A stretch of 64,000 bases of DNA, taken from contig NC_134841.1 of the NCBI RefSeq assembly GCF_965363235.1, positions 36,671,440 through 36,735,439 on the forward strand. The letters are read 5' to 3'. Positions 35,301 to 46,783 of this stretch are shown here, piece after piece (within the stretch, counting starts at the first letter, position 1; each line of letters starts with the position of its first letter). The notes below the pieces were generated by a model. It was not told the origin of the DNA. It did no database searches and worked only from the letters and a program-made list of their open reading frames with translations. Source of the stretch: Mytilus galloprovincialis (lineage: Eukaryota > Mollusca > Bivalvia > Mytilida > Mytilidae). The position numbers and the translations under genes are program-made.

Positions 35301-38300
35301 CAATCTGTATATGATTGATATTATTTATGCATTAAAAGATATGTTAGGTCTATGTCAGCTTCTCAGCGAAAATAAACTACCAACAAACGTACAGTGCACA
35401 ACAATAGATATGTGTTAATAAAAGAAATATGGGTAAACTTGTGAAAAGTATATGGTCACGCAGGTCTTCTTCCAACCGGCAGTTAAACCCTTGCCAAAGT
35501 GAGACGTCCGTTTAATTGTGGACAAATTGTAGATACGTCATAAGAATAGGAGTGTTGAATCTAATGCAGCGTGTAAGGGAATGCCATACTGCCTTTTATT
35601 TAAAAACAGTTCAACAACTGTTTTAGGGGTCAGTATACGGCCCTGTTGTAAGTCAAAATGTCTATCCATACCAAATATACCCTCATTGTCCCATGCCCAG
35701 TGCCAGTCCGAATGTATCTGGCCTTCAGTCCGGACGGTGTATAATACAGGACCTACCCATTGAATTTATTGTTAATTTGTTCCTTCCTCAACATGTACAA
35801 AATATTTGCCACTTTTGTTTAGCAACAAACAATTACTCAATCAATAAAATATGGCGTCCCATGTTAACCACGGCAGTGTTGAATATATTAAACAGGAACT
35901 ACCAACAAAATCTGCCATGAACGCCATGATTTGTTATCTAAGATCATTTTATCTTTTTAGCAGAAGGGAATGACACCAGAAATGGATTCATTATTGGTTT
36001 TATAGTAATAATCATCTTATTACTAATTGCTCTTCTGATACTTATATGTCTTAACAAGGACAGGTAAGTCTGATACCGGTAAATTAATTTCCAATAGGAA
36101 TGTATTTTGATATCTGGATCGTCATCACTTCAATGCCTGAAAATGACAAACATATACAAGTTTATTCACAAGTAATTTTGAATTATATATTGTAAAGGAT
36201 TGAAGTTTTTTCTTCAAAACAGCAACTATAGTTTATAAAATAACCCGAACAAACTGAAGATTAGTAGAAGTCTGAATCTAGAAATATTTCGAGGATATAA
36301 AAGGATATGAAAAGTTCATTACTTACTTTCATTTACACTGTCATAATACGTAAATTGGAGTCCAACCTTGTAAAACGGGTGGTCTACGAGATTTAAACAT
36401 TGGTAAATAAAGGCAACAGTAGTATACCGCTGTTCAAACTCATAAATCTATGGACAAAACACAAAATCGGGGTAACAAACTAAAACTGAGGGAAATGCAT
36501 AAATATAAGAGGAGAACAACGACACAACACTATAATGTAACTAACACACACAGAAACGGACCAAGCATCAGACAAAATCCCACGAGAATAACAAATATAA
36601 CATCAAAACCAAATAAACTACTGTTGCCTCAGATTGCCAAGTAAAATGAGCTCTGAAAACTGAAAAAAAAAATAATTCTGATAAATTTTCTATAGTACGT
36701 ACCCCAACTGCAAATTCCACAAGTCTTACGTAATAACATTGTGTGGCAAGAAAACATATCAACAAAAATGAAAGTTGCTATTGTGGCATTGTCTTAGCTT
36801 CGCCTCAAATTAAAGATCACATGGTAAACGTTTGAAAAAAATGACGACATCATAATATTGTAAACATCAATATGTGCCACGTTTCGTACCCATGGGTATT
36901 ACGTTCATCATCTGTATATTCACTTTTAATCAAACTTCTAAATTATACGATATAATCTCATACCTTACACTGATTTAATAGGATTGGTACAAAAAACACA
37001 GTTTAAAAAAAGCCCAAAAGGAAATTATTTACACATCTTCATAAAATAGCCGTATAAAAGTTATATTATTTCATTTCTTTTTCTTATTTAGATTAAAGAA
37101 ACACTGCAATAAAGTAATAGGGTAAATATCTTTACATCATCCATTTATATGTATATATATGTATATAATATATTATTTTTGTTTAAATTCGCAAACTACA
37201 TTTCACATCAAATAATAACTGCAGTTCGTTGAAATATTGTCACTAGGGCTTTCATGCCTTCTGTCTGTTGCGCTAGTGACAATATTTTAACGAACTGTTA
37301 TTATTTGATGTGAAATGTAGTTTGCGAATTTGAAAAAAAATAATATATACATTCTGTACACCGTATTTATTTACTTTTGCTATATATATATGTGTACTAA
37401 AAACATATTGACACCGTATGATTGTGGCATAACATCGTGGCCACAAGTTAAAAAATGTTTTTCTGTTTAGTATTAAATTTATATTAAGATCCATTTTGTT
37501 ACATCTTGTGATCAATTTTATTTGGCAATCGCCAATGGCAGTCAGCAGGGTTAAAGAACATCAGTTGTTTGACCTGTTAGTCAAATGCGTTTTGTTTAAA
37601 TATACTTTTTCACTTTTTTGGTCTTTTGGAAAATGTTGTTTGTGCTGTTTTTAGACCCTTCTACAACGAAATTTGTTTTACATGCACACGTATAAAAATT
37701 GCGGTTTTTATCCAACGCAATCATAGGTTTGAACGTAGTTTTCAATTTAGACTCGTATATATATATATACATATATATATGTGTGTATGTGTGTGTGTTT
37801 GTGTGTATAAATGCTGTGTAGTTAATTGAATACAATTGAATATATTTGCATCAGTAAATATATACTGGCGAATTTAGGATTAAAGAAACTATCAGCGTCG
37901 TATCTTGATCCGTTCCTCGATATTCGCGTAGACAAACGACTTTAAACTAAATTCTGCGATAAACTTGATTAGTTTAACGTTTTGTCAACTTCGAATATAT
38001 GAGCAGTAGCGCACCGTCTTGTCCCATTGTGTTACGTTGTCTTTCAATAATGGGCATGTTGCATGTTACACTTGGTTAGCAGGGGTCTACTCCTTACACA
38101 AAGTTACCATAAAAAATTGGTTGACCACTATGATATATCTGTGAATCTTTTAGCGATATATTTTCTCATTAGAAGATCATACCAGAAAAGTTGTCTCGTC
38201 TTAAAATGTCTTGTACCAAGTCAGGAAAATGGCCATTGTCATATTATAGTTCGTTTCTGTGTGCGTTACATTTTAATGTTGTGTTTCTTTTGTGTCGTTG

Positions 38301-39827
38301 TTCTCCTCTTATATTTAATGCGTTTCCCTCAGTTTTAGTTTGTAACCCGAATTTTTTTCTCTCTATCGATTTATGAGTTTCGAACATCGGTATACTACTG
38401 TTGCCTTTATCTATTATATTACCAACTGTGTCCTTTTCCGTAAGATGACATTTTGACTGAGTTTATATTCGAATGGAGGAAAACTGCACACAGAGCCATT
38501 ATTTCAATGACAAAAAAATATATATACAATTTCTCAGATGCTTATGTCAAACACAGAATTCTGACCTGGCATTTCTGAAACGTTTTCAATACTGCAGAAG
38601 AATAGAGAGACATAGCTTTTCAGATTACATATCACAGGCAAAAGAGCGGGACTAAAGTAAATTAAGTGACCTATAAAGTCATAACCACACGAGGAATACT
38701 GTTACTATCTAAAAAATACTTTACAGATAATGACAATGCCTATAAGTTGTTTTAAAAGCATTAAAGAACTATGTGCCTCCTGTTTCCCTCCAAAACTAAC
38801 TTATGTGTTGATATGATTTTAAATGCATTTAATTCCGCTTTTTAACGCTTTAAAATGTACACGCCATCGTGTATGGTAAGATGAACATGGCCATGTCAAT
38901 GGTAGGTTGAAGATGGCAAAATAACAATCACTTCTTTTCTTCTATATTGTAGTTTCAATCTCGTCATTCTATATCAATAAGATTACATTTAGTATTTGTG
39001 CAATATTCAATATTTTGGTTTAGTGTTATCAGAAATTCGTAACATTGACCTTACAAACATTCAAACGGTATTGGTGACACATCCTATTGATGTTGGCTAT
39101 TTCAAGAGTATTAAGTTCTGATTCAAATATGACTTGCACAGAAAGACAGTGAGAATCACAGATGAGAAAGATATTTACAAGATTAACGAAAAATCCAGTT
39201 TTTTTTTGCTGAAAAAATCACACACAGAAAAAAAAAACAATAAAAAAATTTAAATAAGCTTTTTTCTTACTTTTGACATAATCTTACACGAGATGAAAGT
39301 GTTTTATGAGTGAACAATAATTATTCAATTCCAAATATAAACTTAAAGAAAATTATGACATTTTGAAAATTAGTTGATACTTATGGGAGAATGGAATTAA
39401 ACCAAAACTTAGCCAAAATTCGACTTTATATAGCCAGTCTACCCTAATTTATCTAAATGTCCTTATTCATGAAGGCTATACTTATATTTTAGTGCTGTAT
39501 TAACTGAATTTAAAAAAAATCTTAATGATTCTTTCAATTGCATTGTTAATAACACATACAATCTTCTCCCTGTTTTTTTTTAAATAAAAAAAAGAACAAA
39601 ACAGGCTGGAGCGGTGATAACTCATCATGCTGAGGTCACATACACAAATTATTTTTGGTTCATATAATAGAAAAAGACCTACTTCGTATACTTTGTGATT
39701 GTTTTTGTTTTGTTTTTACAGATGCGATAAAAAGGAAAAAGACAGCCCTCCAGAATCGGAAATTTGTATTCCATTAAAAGATTCTGCAGAAACCCATTCA
39801 ACAGATAGAACTAACATTTCACCTTGA
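32358..39827 (+). CDS. EGF gene 1: ErbB-ligand-like single-pass membrane precursor
   Basis: Exons: 32358-32412 (signal peptide MSLLINLFTVYSLLFVYTG), 33089-33278, 33638-33708, 35961-36063 (transmembrane), 37092-37121 (30-bp microexon) and 39722-39827 (TGA); 184 residues, or 174 if the microexon is skipped, since both forms stay in frame. The one EGF domain has spacing C-x9-C-x5-C-x11-C-x-C-x8-C with LNGGSC and YIGKRC. A phase-2 intron falls between cysteines 4 and 5, as in EGF, TGF-alpha and neuregulin genes. The helix FIIGFIVIIILLLIALLILI is followed by basic residues and a tail ending NISP. By family it would be a cell-surface growth-factor precursor released or presented to an EGFR/ErbB receptor. 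Acceptor of exon 4 is a tandem AGCAG (one-residue choice). AATAAA at 39900. Introns carry several mobile elements. Confidence 0.85.
33727..34140 (-). mobile_element. Remnant of a second Penelope-like family (3' end)
   Basis: Matches 60470-60905 inverted, for example GTAAATTTTACG, GGTAGGTCA, GGATCTGC and GGTATCTTTCG. In the 60470 copy the frame reads LRKFYGRHHELVDRYG, which resembles the post-catalytic part of Penelope-like reverse transcriptases (compare KFYHRYKDIIRKY in the element above). It is 5'-truncated and decayed, and starts 19 bp after exon 3 of EGF gene 1. Confidence 0.5.
34361..35236 (+). mobile_element. 5'-truncated Penelope-like element
   Basis: Carries the last 66 or so codons of the reverse-transcriptase frame (SGISHPIFYGNILYKAQ through SLHRN, TAA near 34598) and the complete tail ending CTCAATTTTATA. 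About 90% alike by eye to 27256-28120. The abrupt 5' truncation is what target-primed reverse transcription produces. In intron 3 of EGF gene 1, opposite to the main copy. Confidence 0.85.
36406..36640 (-). repeat. Interspersed repeat, inverted relative to 38170-38415
   Basis: AAGGCAACAGTAGTATACCG, AACTCATAAATC, AACTAAAACTGAGGGAAA and AACAACGACACAACA are the reverse complement of phrases at 38250-38410. Both copies lie in the long last-intron region of EGF gene 1, about 1.6 kb apart and inverted. Confidence 0.75.
37165..37350. repeat. Foldback element, arms about 75 bp
   Basis: The left arm (about 37165-37246) and right arm (37272-37350) pair almost perfectly, for example CATTTCACATCAAATAATAA against TTATTATTTGATGTGAAATG and TAGTGACAATATT. 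The 25-base loop includes CATGCCTTCTGTCTG. It sits 45 bp after the microexon of EGF gene 1. Confidence 0.85.
38090..38415 (+). mobile_element. Penelope-like 3'-end remnant with tail
   Basis: A short frame YHKKLVDHYDIS (near 38098-38140) resembles the second Penelope-like family's KFYGRHHELVDRYG motif. The following tail (38170-38415: CCAAGTCAGGAAAATGG, CTCAGTTTTAGTTTGTAACC, GGTATACTACTGTTGCC) recurs inverted at 36406-36640. Confidence 0.45.
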
Positions 39828-39899
39828 TGTTGATATCGAAAAATGTTGCTTTGTTTCCATATCGTGTATTGATAATTCTAGCTTTAATATGAAATTTGT

Positions 39900-39905
39900 A
39901 ATAAA
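39900..39905 (+). terminator. Poly(A) signal of EGF gene 1
   Basis: AATAAA 73 bases after the TGA stop of EGF gene 1. Confidence 0.5.
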
Positions 39906-40434
39906 AATGACGCAAACATTAACGCATAAACTCACATACATGAATTGCCTATTGTATTTGTCACATCTATTCGTAATGATGGGCTGTCAATGCTCTGCAA
40001 CTTCGTTTTGGTAAGCCTTATAGTTTTTTATTCGAGCGCCATTGACTAATCTCAAGAAGATTGTAAAAGAGAATGGAGTGCCAAATTATAATCCTTGTAT
40101 CTTTGAAGAGGTTTTAGCAACCAGTAGGTCATTGTCAGTGAGGCTAAACGTGTAATCCCGAAGGTATTCCATGTCCAGTAATCAACACTTTTGTGTTGAC
40201 GGAAAATGTCATTGATGTGTTCATTTTATGTAAATGTTAAGTGTAATGAAAGGTTAAAAAGTATTTGAATCACACAGGATTTACATGCTTTCCGAGACAT
40301 AAGATACAATTACTGCTAAAGCCAATCTCCGCTTTGAAAATGAAAAAAAAAACACTTTTTCACATGTGATGCGTTGGAAGATTTTTCTGGATTTACCTTC
40401 GTCAGAAACGATCAAAGCCATTATATTTAAAAGC

Positions 40435-40640
40435 AAATGATGTACAACAAACTGAAACAAGTGAAGAGTTATATTATCAAGAGACACAGAAGCAAACAGC
40501 TTAATCCCTACGACGAAAACCTTCCCTGAGGTCATCAAATGATGTACAACAAACTGAAACAAGTAATGAGTTATATTATCAAAATAGACATAGAAACAAC
40601 AGCCTAACCCCTCCTATGAAACCTTTCTTGAGGTCGTTGA
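40435..40640. repeat. 103-bp tandem duplication
   Basis: AAATGATGTACAACAAACTG begins both units (40435 and 40538). Each continues through GAGTTATATTATCAA and CCTTTC/CCTTCC..TGAGGTC. Lies between EGF genes 1 and 2. Confidence 0.8.
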
Positions 40641-41364
40641 AACCTTATTTCTAATAACAGAAACATTACGAAAGGTATGTTACATATCGAAGCAATGACT
40701 TATAAACTGATAATTCTATCACGAACTAATAATTTACCAGGAATGGTACGACACAATAATAAAAAGGATATGAACACGATATTGATATATATAGCGTCTG
40801 AGGCGTTTTTCTCGATTTTATCGGAAACTCAAAGCCAAATATGTTAATGCCACAGATGGTTAACAACCGAGACATGTGAAGAGCTAAATGATGTTCAAAG
40901 TTGAATTGAAAAATTGCAAAAGGGAAAATACAAAATATATAAATGTTTAATTAAATGCTTAGTAGCCAAACTCGTACATAAATGCATGTTGAAATTAGGT
41001 ACTTGCATGTCCAGAGCAGACAAAAACATCTGATCGAAGGAAGAATCTAAAATCAGGGTACCAAAATGGAGGATAAATTCAACCAAAGACATCACGAAAG
41101 GACAGAAATCACAAATGTAAATTCATGTTTGATTCTTACATTTAATAAACAATACCATTACAACATATTCACATTGCGTGTAGCCTGATTTATCTTGTGA
41201 ATGTTAATCATATGGCTATTTCCAATCCACTCACATGGTTTTAGATGTTCACTTAATTTTTATGTCATTCATTATTGTTTGCGAAATGAAATCGAAATGA
41301 GGAATCATAGATTTGTTTTTATTCAAGTCAGTTTTCAAGGTTGTCGTGTAAAAACAAACTCATC

Positions 41365-41500
41365 ATAGATACCAGGATTGGAATTTTTACATTTACGCCA
41401 GACGCGCGTTTCGTTTACAAAAGACTCACCAGCGACGCTCATATAAAAATAAAAAAGCCCAAATAAAGTACGAAGTTGAAGAGCATTGATATACCATGTT
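41365..41500 (+). repeat. Interspersed repeat family B copy
   Basis: GATACCAGGATTGGAATTTT, ACGCCAGACGCGCGTTTCG, CAGCGACGCTCATAT and GAAGTTGAAGAGCATTGA. Confidence 0.8.
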
Positions 41501-41799
41501 AACCGTCTGATTAAAACACATTCAATTATTTTCATATACATAGCATATTTCCTTGGATTTTATACCGTATGGTCTGTAATTATTAAAAGACTACTTTTAA
41601 GTGATTTTCAAATAATGAAACAGTTTCCAAAAGCTGTTAAGAAACAGATCGAATTGTTCATATTTCTTATTCGAATTAAACACGACAATTAATAAAAATA
41701 TCTTCACATGATAAATTTAAATACAGCAGCATAGATGAAATTGGTCGCTTTCTGAGTATATTCTGTTAATCGAAAGATAGACAATACCATTACCTTAGC

Positions 41800-41965
41800 T
41801 GTATTTGGCACAATTTTTTGGAATTTTGGATCCTCAATCCTCTTAATCTTTGTACTTGTTTGGCTTTTTAAATATTTTGATATGAGCGTCACTGATGAGT
41901 CTTATGTAGACGAAACGCGCGTCTGGCGTACTAAATTATAATCCTGGTACTTTTGATAACTATTG
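41800..41965 (-). repeat. Interspersed repeat family B copy
   Basis: Reverse-complement copy: GGAATTTTGGATCCTCAAT, TTTGTACTTGTTTGGCTTT, ACGAAACGCGCGTCTGGCGT. Near-identical to 62840-63005. Confidence 0.85.
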
Positions 41966-42044
41966 AAAGCCTCTTGCATTTTATTGTCTTTGATCTTTTT
42001 TCCTTAGGTATCAGTATAATATATTTTAAGTAAGCTAAACTTGT

Positions 42045-42155
42045 TGAAGGCCGTACGGTGACCTATAGTTGTTGATGTTTGTGTCATTTTGGTCTTTTGT
42101 GGATAGTTGTCTCATTGGCAATCATATCACATCTTCTTTTTTATATGAAGTGTAT
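42045..42155 (+). repeat. Interspersed repeat family C copy
   Basis: GAAGGCCGTACGGTGACCTA, then TTGTCTCATTGGCAATCAT. Related copies: 56560-56970 (+), 49445-49575 (-), 52565-52650 (-). Confidence 0.8.
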
Positions 42156-42520
42156 TGGAACACACACTATCACTTAGATTGAAGTCATCATACGGTCCTC
42201 AACAATTGACTTCTTTTTAAATATCAGGTCAGACTTAGTCGCCTGAACCAACATAAGTTCAGTACAAATCAAACATAGACGACATATGCCATCAATATCA
42301 AATGCCCTAAAGGACATAACATCATAACTGCACCTAAAAATATACAAGCTTAAGGTTCCTCATGTGGTAAATTACAAAAAATGTACCAATGTATATCTAA
42401 ATTTGCATTATTATTATAAAACTAGTACAGTAAAGATTTCATCGGTTCAGTTTGAAGGTTTTTTGTGTCTAAGATTACGCTAACCGTCTAATTTAAATAC
42501 AGTGAATTATATCATGTATA

Positions 42521-43799
42521 CACATGGAAAAGAGTATTGCAACATTTTGATTTTTTAAAGCTCTTATTTTGGATGGAATATGATAAAATATTTGCAAAAT
42601 AATATTGAAAAGTAGTTTATGATAACATTGGCATTAAAACGAACAAAAAATGTATGAAAAAAAATGTTTTATCTAACCAAAATTTTTATAACAAAATGAA
42701 GTGTATTTTGTACAAAAAAATGCATTTTACAACTTTTACTGTAGTCGAACTTTACAATGTCTGACATTTCAAAATTAATCTTCAGATGATTGTTCACATC
42801 ATGGTTGATCGTTATACGCCAAAGAATTAGTACTTTGTGAGCAGCCTCCATTCAAACGGATTGCCGCATTTTAACGTCTTCTGATTCCTGCCATAAGTCG
42901 ACTTATTTGTTGCTAAGGTACCAGCAAACATTACTGACGAAGGGTATTGTTTATTTCATGACGTGTTTGGACTGGGGTGTCCTTTTGTGCACTTTAGGCC
43001 CAATAGTGTCCCATATATACTCGATATGGTTCAAATTCGGGCTACGATCGGGCCAAGGAAGATAAACCGAATTCCATTGGAACAATGCATCTTCCTCCAC
43101 GATGCTAATTTCCAACTTTGGCGAGCTCTGCACTATATTGGATACGGGAAATTGTGTGTCTGTTCGTAGGCAAAGGTCCCCGAAATTGTCTTATCGCACG
43201 ATAACCTGTACCGATGAGCCGATCTCGAACAGTTCTTGTTTAAAGGCTCCTGTATGGTCATTACTCTCCTTTTTTTTTTTAGGATTGTTTGGTTTGCAAT
43301 GGGTTTCCTTCTGACCAACCTTCATTATGCTTGATTTCCCCTAGCAGATGTTATAGGGGGTCTTCTTGATCTCGGAAGGTCTTGAACATCGGTTTTGCAT
43401 GATTTTTATTCTCAAAACGACTTATAGTAGAATGGTGATGACCAACAATACGTGCAATTGTTACAGCGACATACCTGCTTCTCTCATGCTGATTATCTGC
43501 CATCTTGCTACAGTTATGAGTTGTGGATGACTATTGACAAGGTATCAATCACATAAATTTATAAACTTGGTTATTTAAAGTGTTGAAAACAATGAGGATA
43601 CAAACATCTGTTTTATTGTTTACGAGTACAGTGCTGCATGTGCAGATAAGAACTTATCGAGTCGATATTTATTGATTAAACTCGGGTGATATTTAAATAA
43701 TGTTTAACTAGTTCTATTTCAACAAATTATATCACAAAACAATATAGACTATTTTTTAATTTGAATTTCAATTTGGTGTTGCAATACTGTTTTCCTGTG
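42521..43799 (-). mobile_element. Decayed Tc1/mariner transposon
   Basis: Terminal inverted repeats of about 26 bp (left CACATGGAAAAGAGTATTGC; inverted right CACAGGAAAACAGTATTGC) are flanked by TA on each side (42519-42520 and 43800-43801). The minus-strand frame at 42951-43133 contains PWPDRSPNLNHIEYIWD, the block bearing the last acidic residue of the DDE/D catalytic triad in Tc1-type transposases. Upstream pieces (about 43140-43500) recall the DNA-binding part (QDLPRSRRPP-like) but in shifted frames, and the central catalytic portion appears deleted. Total 1,279 bp, a typical Tc1 length including ends. Inactive. Confidence 0.85.
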
Positions 43800-43801
43800 T
43801 A

Positions 43802-44960
43802 TATATAACATGCTTTGTCATTTGATAACGTATTGTATGTTTGTGTAGAGAGGATGAAAACTGCTGTCCTTTTCTATCTGTGGCGTTGTTAATAATTTGA
43901 TTTCGGCTCATTTTCCCCTGTAACAATCAATATGACTCTTGCTTGCCTTAGTGCAAAAATCAGGTATTTTTTCGTCTTTTTTAATTTTAACTAAAAAATT
44001 CGAGACAGAATTGACCATTTTATAAATGTTAACATTCAAATCAAATTTAAGGATGAAATCGTTTTAAACTACTTTTAAGGTGTCCTTTTATCAATACATT
44101 CTTTTAATTTTTTTACATGGAGTAGTTCAAATATATTTCATGCCTACACCTTATAAAAAATATGGCTTATTTATATCATTCTAACCACTATTTGATCTAT
44201 AGTAAGAGATGGCATTTAGAAAGATTTTGACGGTGTTTTTCAACAAGGATTTTAATTAGATGTGATTTATAAACAGTTCTAAAGACCAACTGCAATCTGA
44301 AGGCACAATTTATACATTTTTGAGGAAATAGCGAACTTTTTGATTTGTTTTACGTTTCCCATTCTATTTTCAAAGGTAATTTTAAAAATCAAAACATCGT
44401 GCGTGTTCTTTAAACATAATTCTTGTCATTGAAAATCTTCCTTTGTAAAGAACTGATTCCAAAAACAAAGATCTATTAATTAATTTAGTTTGGTAGATTT
44501 ATATATCAAACAGTCAATATGTCAGTACGGACTATTTACCCCACTACTTGGCAATGTTTTTATAATCATCTTGACGCAGAAATTATATATACCTTATTTA
44601 AAAAACACAAAAACTTTATGCAAAATTCTTTCCACCTCGAGTGAAATAAATCAGAGACTAACAAGTAATAGGTTACAAAATAACGTTTACAAGGGTACCG
44701 TCTTTACCATGTTTATGGGAGAAATCGTGAAAACGATATCTCAAGTATTTTTTATTTTCGAAATCTGGCATACAACCCGTTTCAAAACACTAAAGCAAGT
44801 TACTGAATAATGCCAACATTTTTATAAATACACTTACAACATTTTGGTAGAATTTTCATAGTGTGAATCTAGATATTCTATGTAAGCAATATCACATATA
44901 AACCCGTACTTCTTTTTGCTCACGGTTTGCATCGTCACCCATGCTTTAGATGTGAAGACA
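43802..44960. other. Intergenic, no gene seen
   Basis: A 106-codon frame (44490-44810) has no domain, no splice context and low-complexity hydrophobic composition; I do not call it. No repeats recognised. Confidence 0.4.
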
Positions 44961-44963
44961 AAA

Positions 44964-45574
44964 CCAGTTGTTGACATGACACGGGTTATGTTCTTCTCAT
45001 ATATGTTATGATGGTATACTAAACCCCTAACGGGAAGGATTGTGCCTGATGTTCATATGATGAAATCATAATCTTTCAGTCAGTTTAATTGAAGTCTGGA
45101 GCTGGCATGTCAGTTAACTGCTAGTAGTCTGTTTTTATTTATGTATTATTGTCATTTTGTTTATTTTCTTTGGTTACATCTTCTGACATCAGACTCGGAC
45201 TTCTCTTGAGCTGAATTTTAATGTGCGTATTGTTATGCGTTTACTTTTCTACATTGGTATAGGGGGAGGGTTGAGATCTCACAAACATGTTTAACCCCGC
45301 CGCATTTTTGCGCCTGTCCCAAGTCAGGAGCCTCTGGCCTTTGTTAGTCTTGTATTATTTTAATTTTAGTTTCTTGTGTACAATTTGGAAATTAGTATGG
45401 CGTTCATTATCACTAAACTAGTATATATTTGTTTAGGGGCCAGTTGAAGGACGCCTCCGGGTGCGGGAATTTCTCGCTACATTGAAGACCTGTTGGTGAC
45501 CCTCTGCTGTTGTTTTTTTCTATGGTCGGGTTGTTGTCTCTTTGGCACATTCCCCATTTCCATTCTCAATTTTA
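44964..45574 (+). mobile_element. Penelope-like tail, solo
   Basis: Near-identical by eye to the tail of the main element (27256-27870), opposite orientation, lacking all reverse-transcriptase sequence. Begins GTTGTTGACATGACACGGG and ends CCATTTCCATTCTCAATTTT. Lies between EGF genes 1 and 2. Confidence 0.85.
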
Positions 45575-46159
45575 CACATTGTATTAAGCACGCACTGATG
45601 GTATATAGTCCTTGAATTTCATTAGGCATGACACGTAAGCCAGAACCCAAGTATATATGTAGCACCATTCATCGGTCATTCAAAGACGAAAATATATACG
45701 ATGGATAGATGATAATCGTAAAGTGGCACTTTCATAGTTATTTAATATGAACATAAAAACGAATGTGCAGGCAAGAGTCTTGATTACTTGACCACAGGTA
45801 TTTACTTTTCAAGATTATCACGATTATTTGTCTCGATTTGCCGTATGACGCTTTTACTACAGTTGCTTTTTTAACACAGACTTAATGACATTGATTCTAA
45901 AAAATACTCATATATGATTTTTTTTTCAAATTATGAATGTGAGTATAGAATATATATATAAACCAAAATAATTTCTGGGTAATTCACCATATGCTTCGTG
46001 AACAGAAACAAAATTCTATATCATCACTGGAATATAGAAGTCTTTATCGGTTTACCGATTTCAGTTCTCCTTTTGTCATTTTTTTTGCGAACCTTTTTAT
46101 GAATGAAATTATGAGCGTAGGTGAAGGGAAATATTTGTGGTATTTTAAACAGATATGTG

Positions 46160-46380
46160 TTACTAAAAATAAGAATGTGACCTACAATGGCTATTGTTGA
46201 CGTTTTAAATTATTTTTGGCCTATTCAAAGCTCCTTTCTAATTATACACGGATGTGTTAACAGAAAAGGTGGAATTACCTGAAAAATACTTCTTGTTGAA
46301 AGTAACGCTCTTTCGATTACACTTATTAACCAGCTAGTTATTGGGTATGGAAGGGATGGTAGCTAACTGAGATTTTAAAT
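46160..46380 (+). other. Probable 5' untranslated exon and promoter-proximal region of EGF gene 2
   Basis: Aligns with 26850-27050 upstream of EGF gene 1 and ends in the donor GTAAGT at 46381. It would splice to the acceptor at 46772-46773, eleven bases before the ATG. No coding frame. Confidence 0.55.
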
Positions 46381-46783
46381 GTAAGTAATACAGAAACAAA
46401 ATTATTTCAATTATTTTTCGATACGCATTAAATGCAATTGAACGAAGAGTGACACAGAAAAAATGGTATAGTTCTTCCTTCGACGTACATAACTTTGTTT
46501 TCCCAAGTTGTTCTGCATGTTTGCTTAAATTGATTATACCAAAGGAATATTCACGCTTGCTAAACGAGTCAGTATTATGGTAATTAGATGGTTGGACTAA
46601 AAGTAAAATAAGTTATAATAAGCACTTTAAAAGCGAAATTTTGTAAATTTTAAGAATTTTTGTTACAGGTAATATATTTTTGGGGAATTTATTCATGATG
46701 GTTATCTTGTTTTGTATTTTGATTATTTCCAACTTGACCTTACATTACATACATTACATACTTATATTTTCAGCAAAGCGAAT

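Noticed and set aside
43133..43318. Minus-strand frame in the Tc1 element as a separate gene
   Set aside because: It is out-of-frame debris of the decayed transposase.
44490..44810. 106-residue frame
   Set aside because: No domain, no splice context, biased hydrophobic composition expected from AT-rich DNA.
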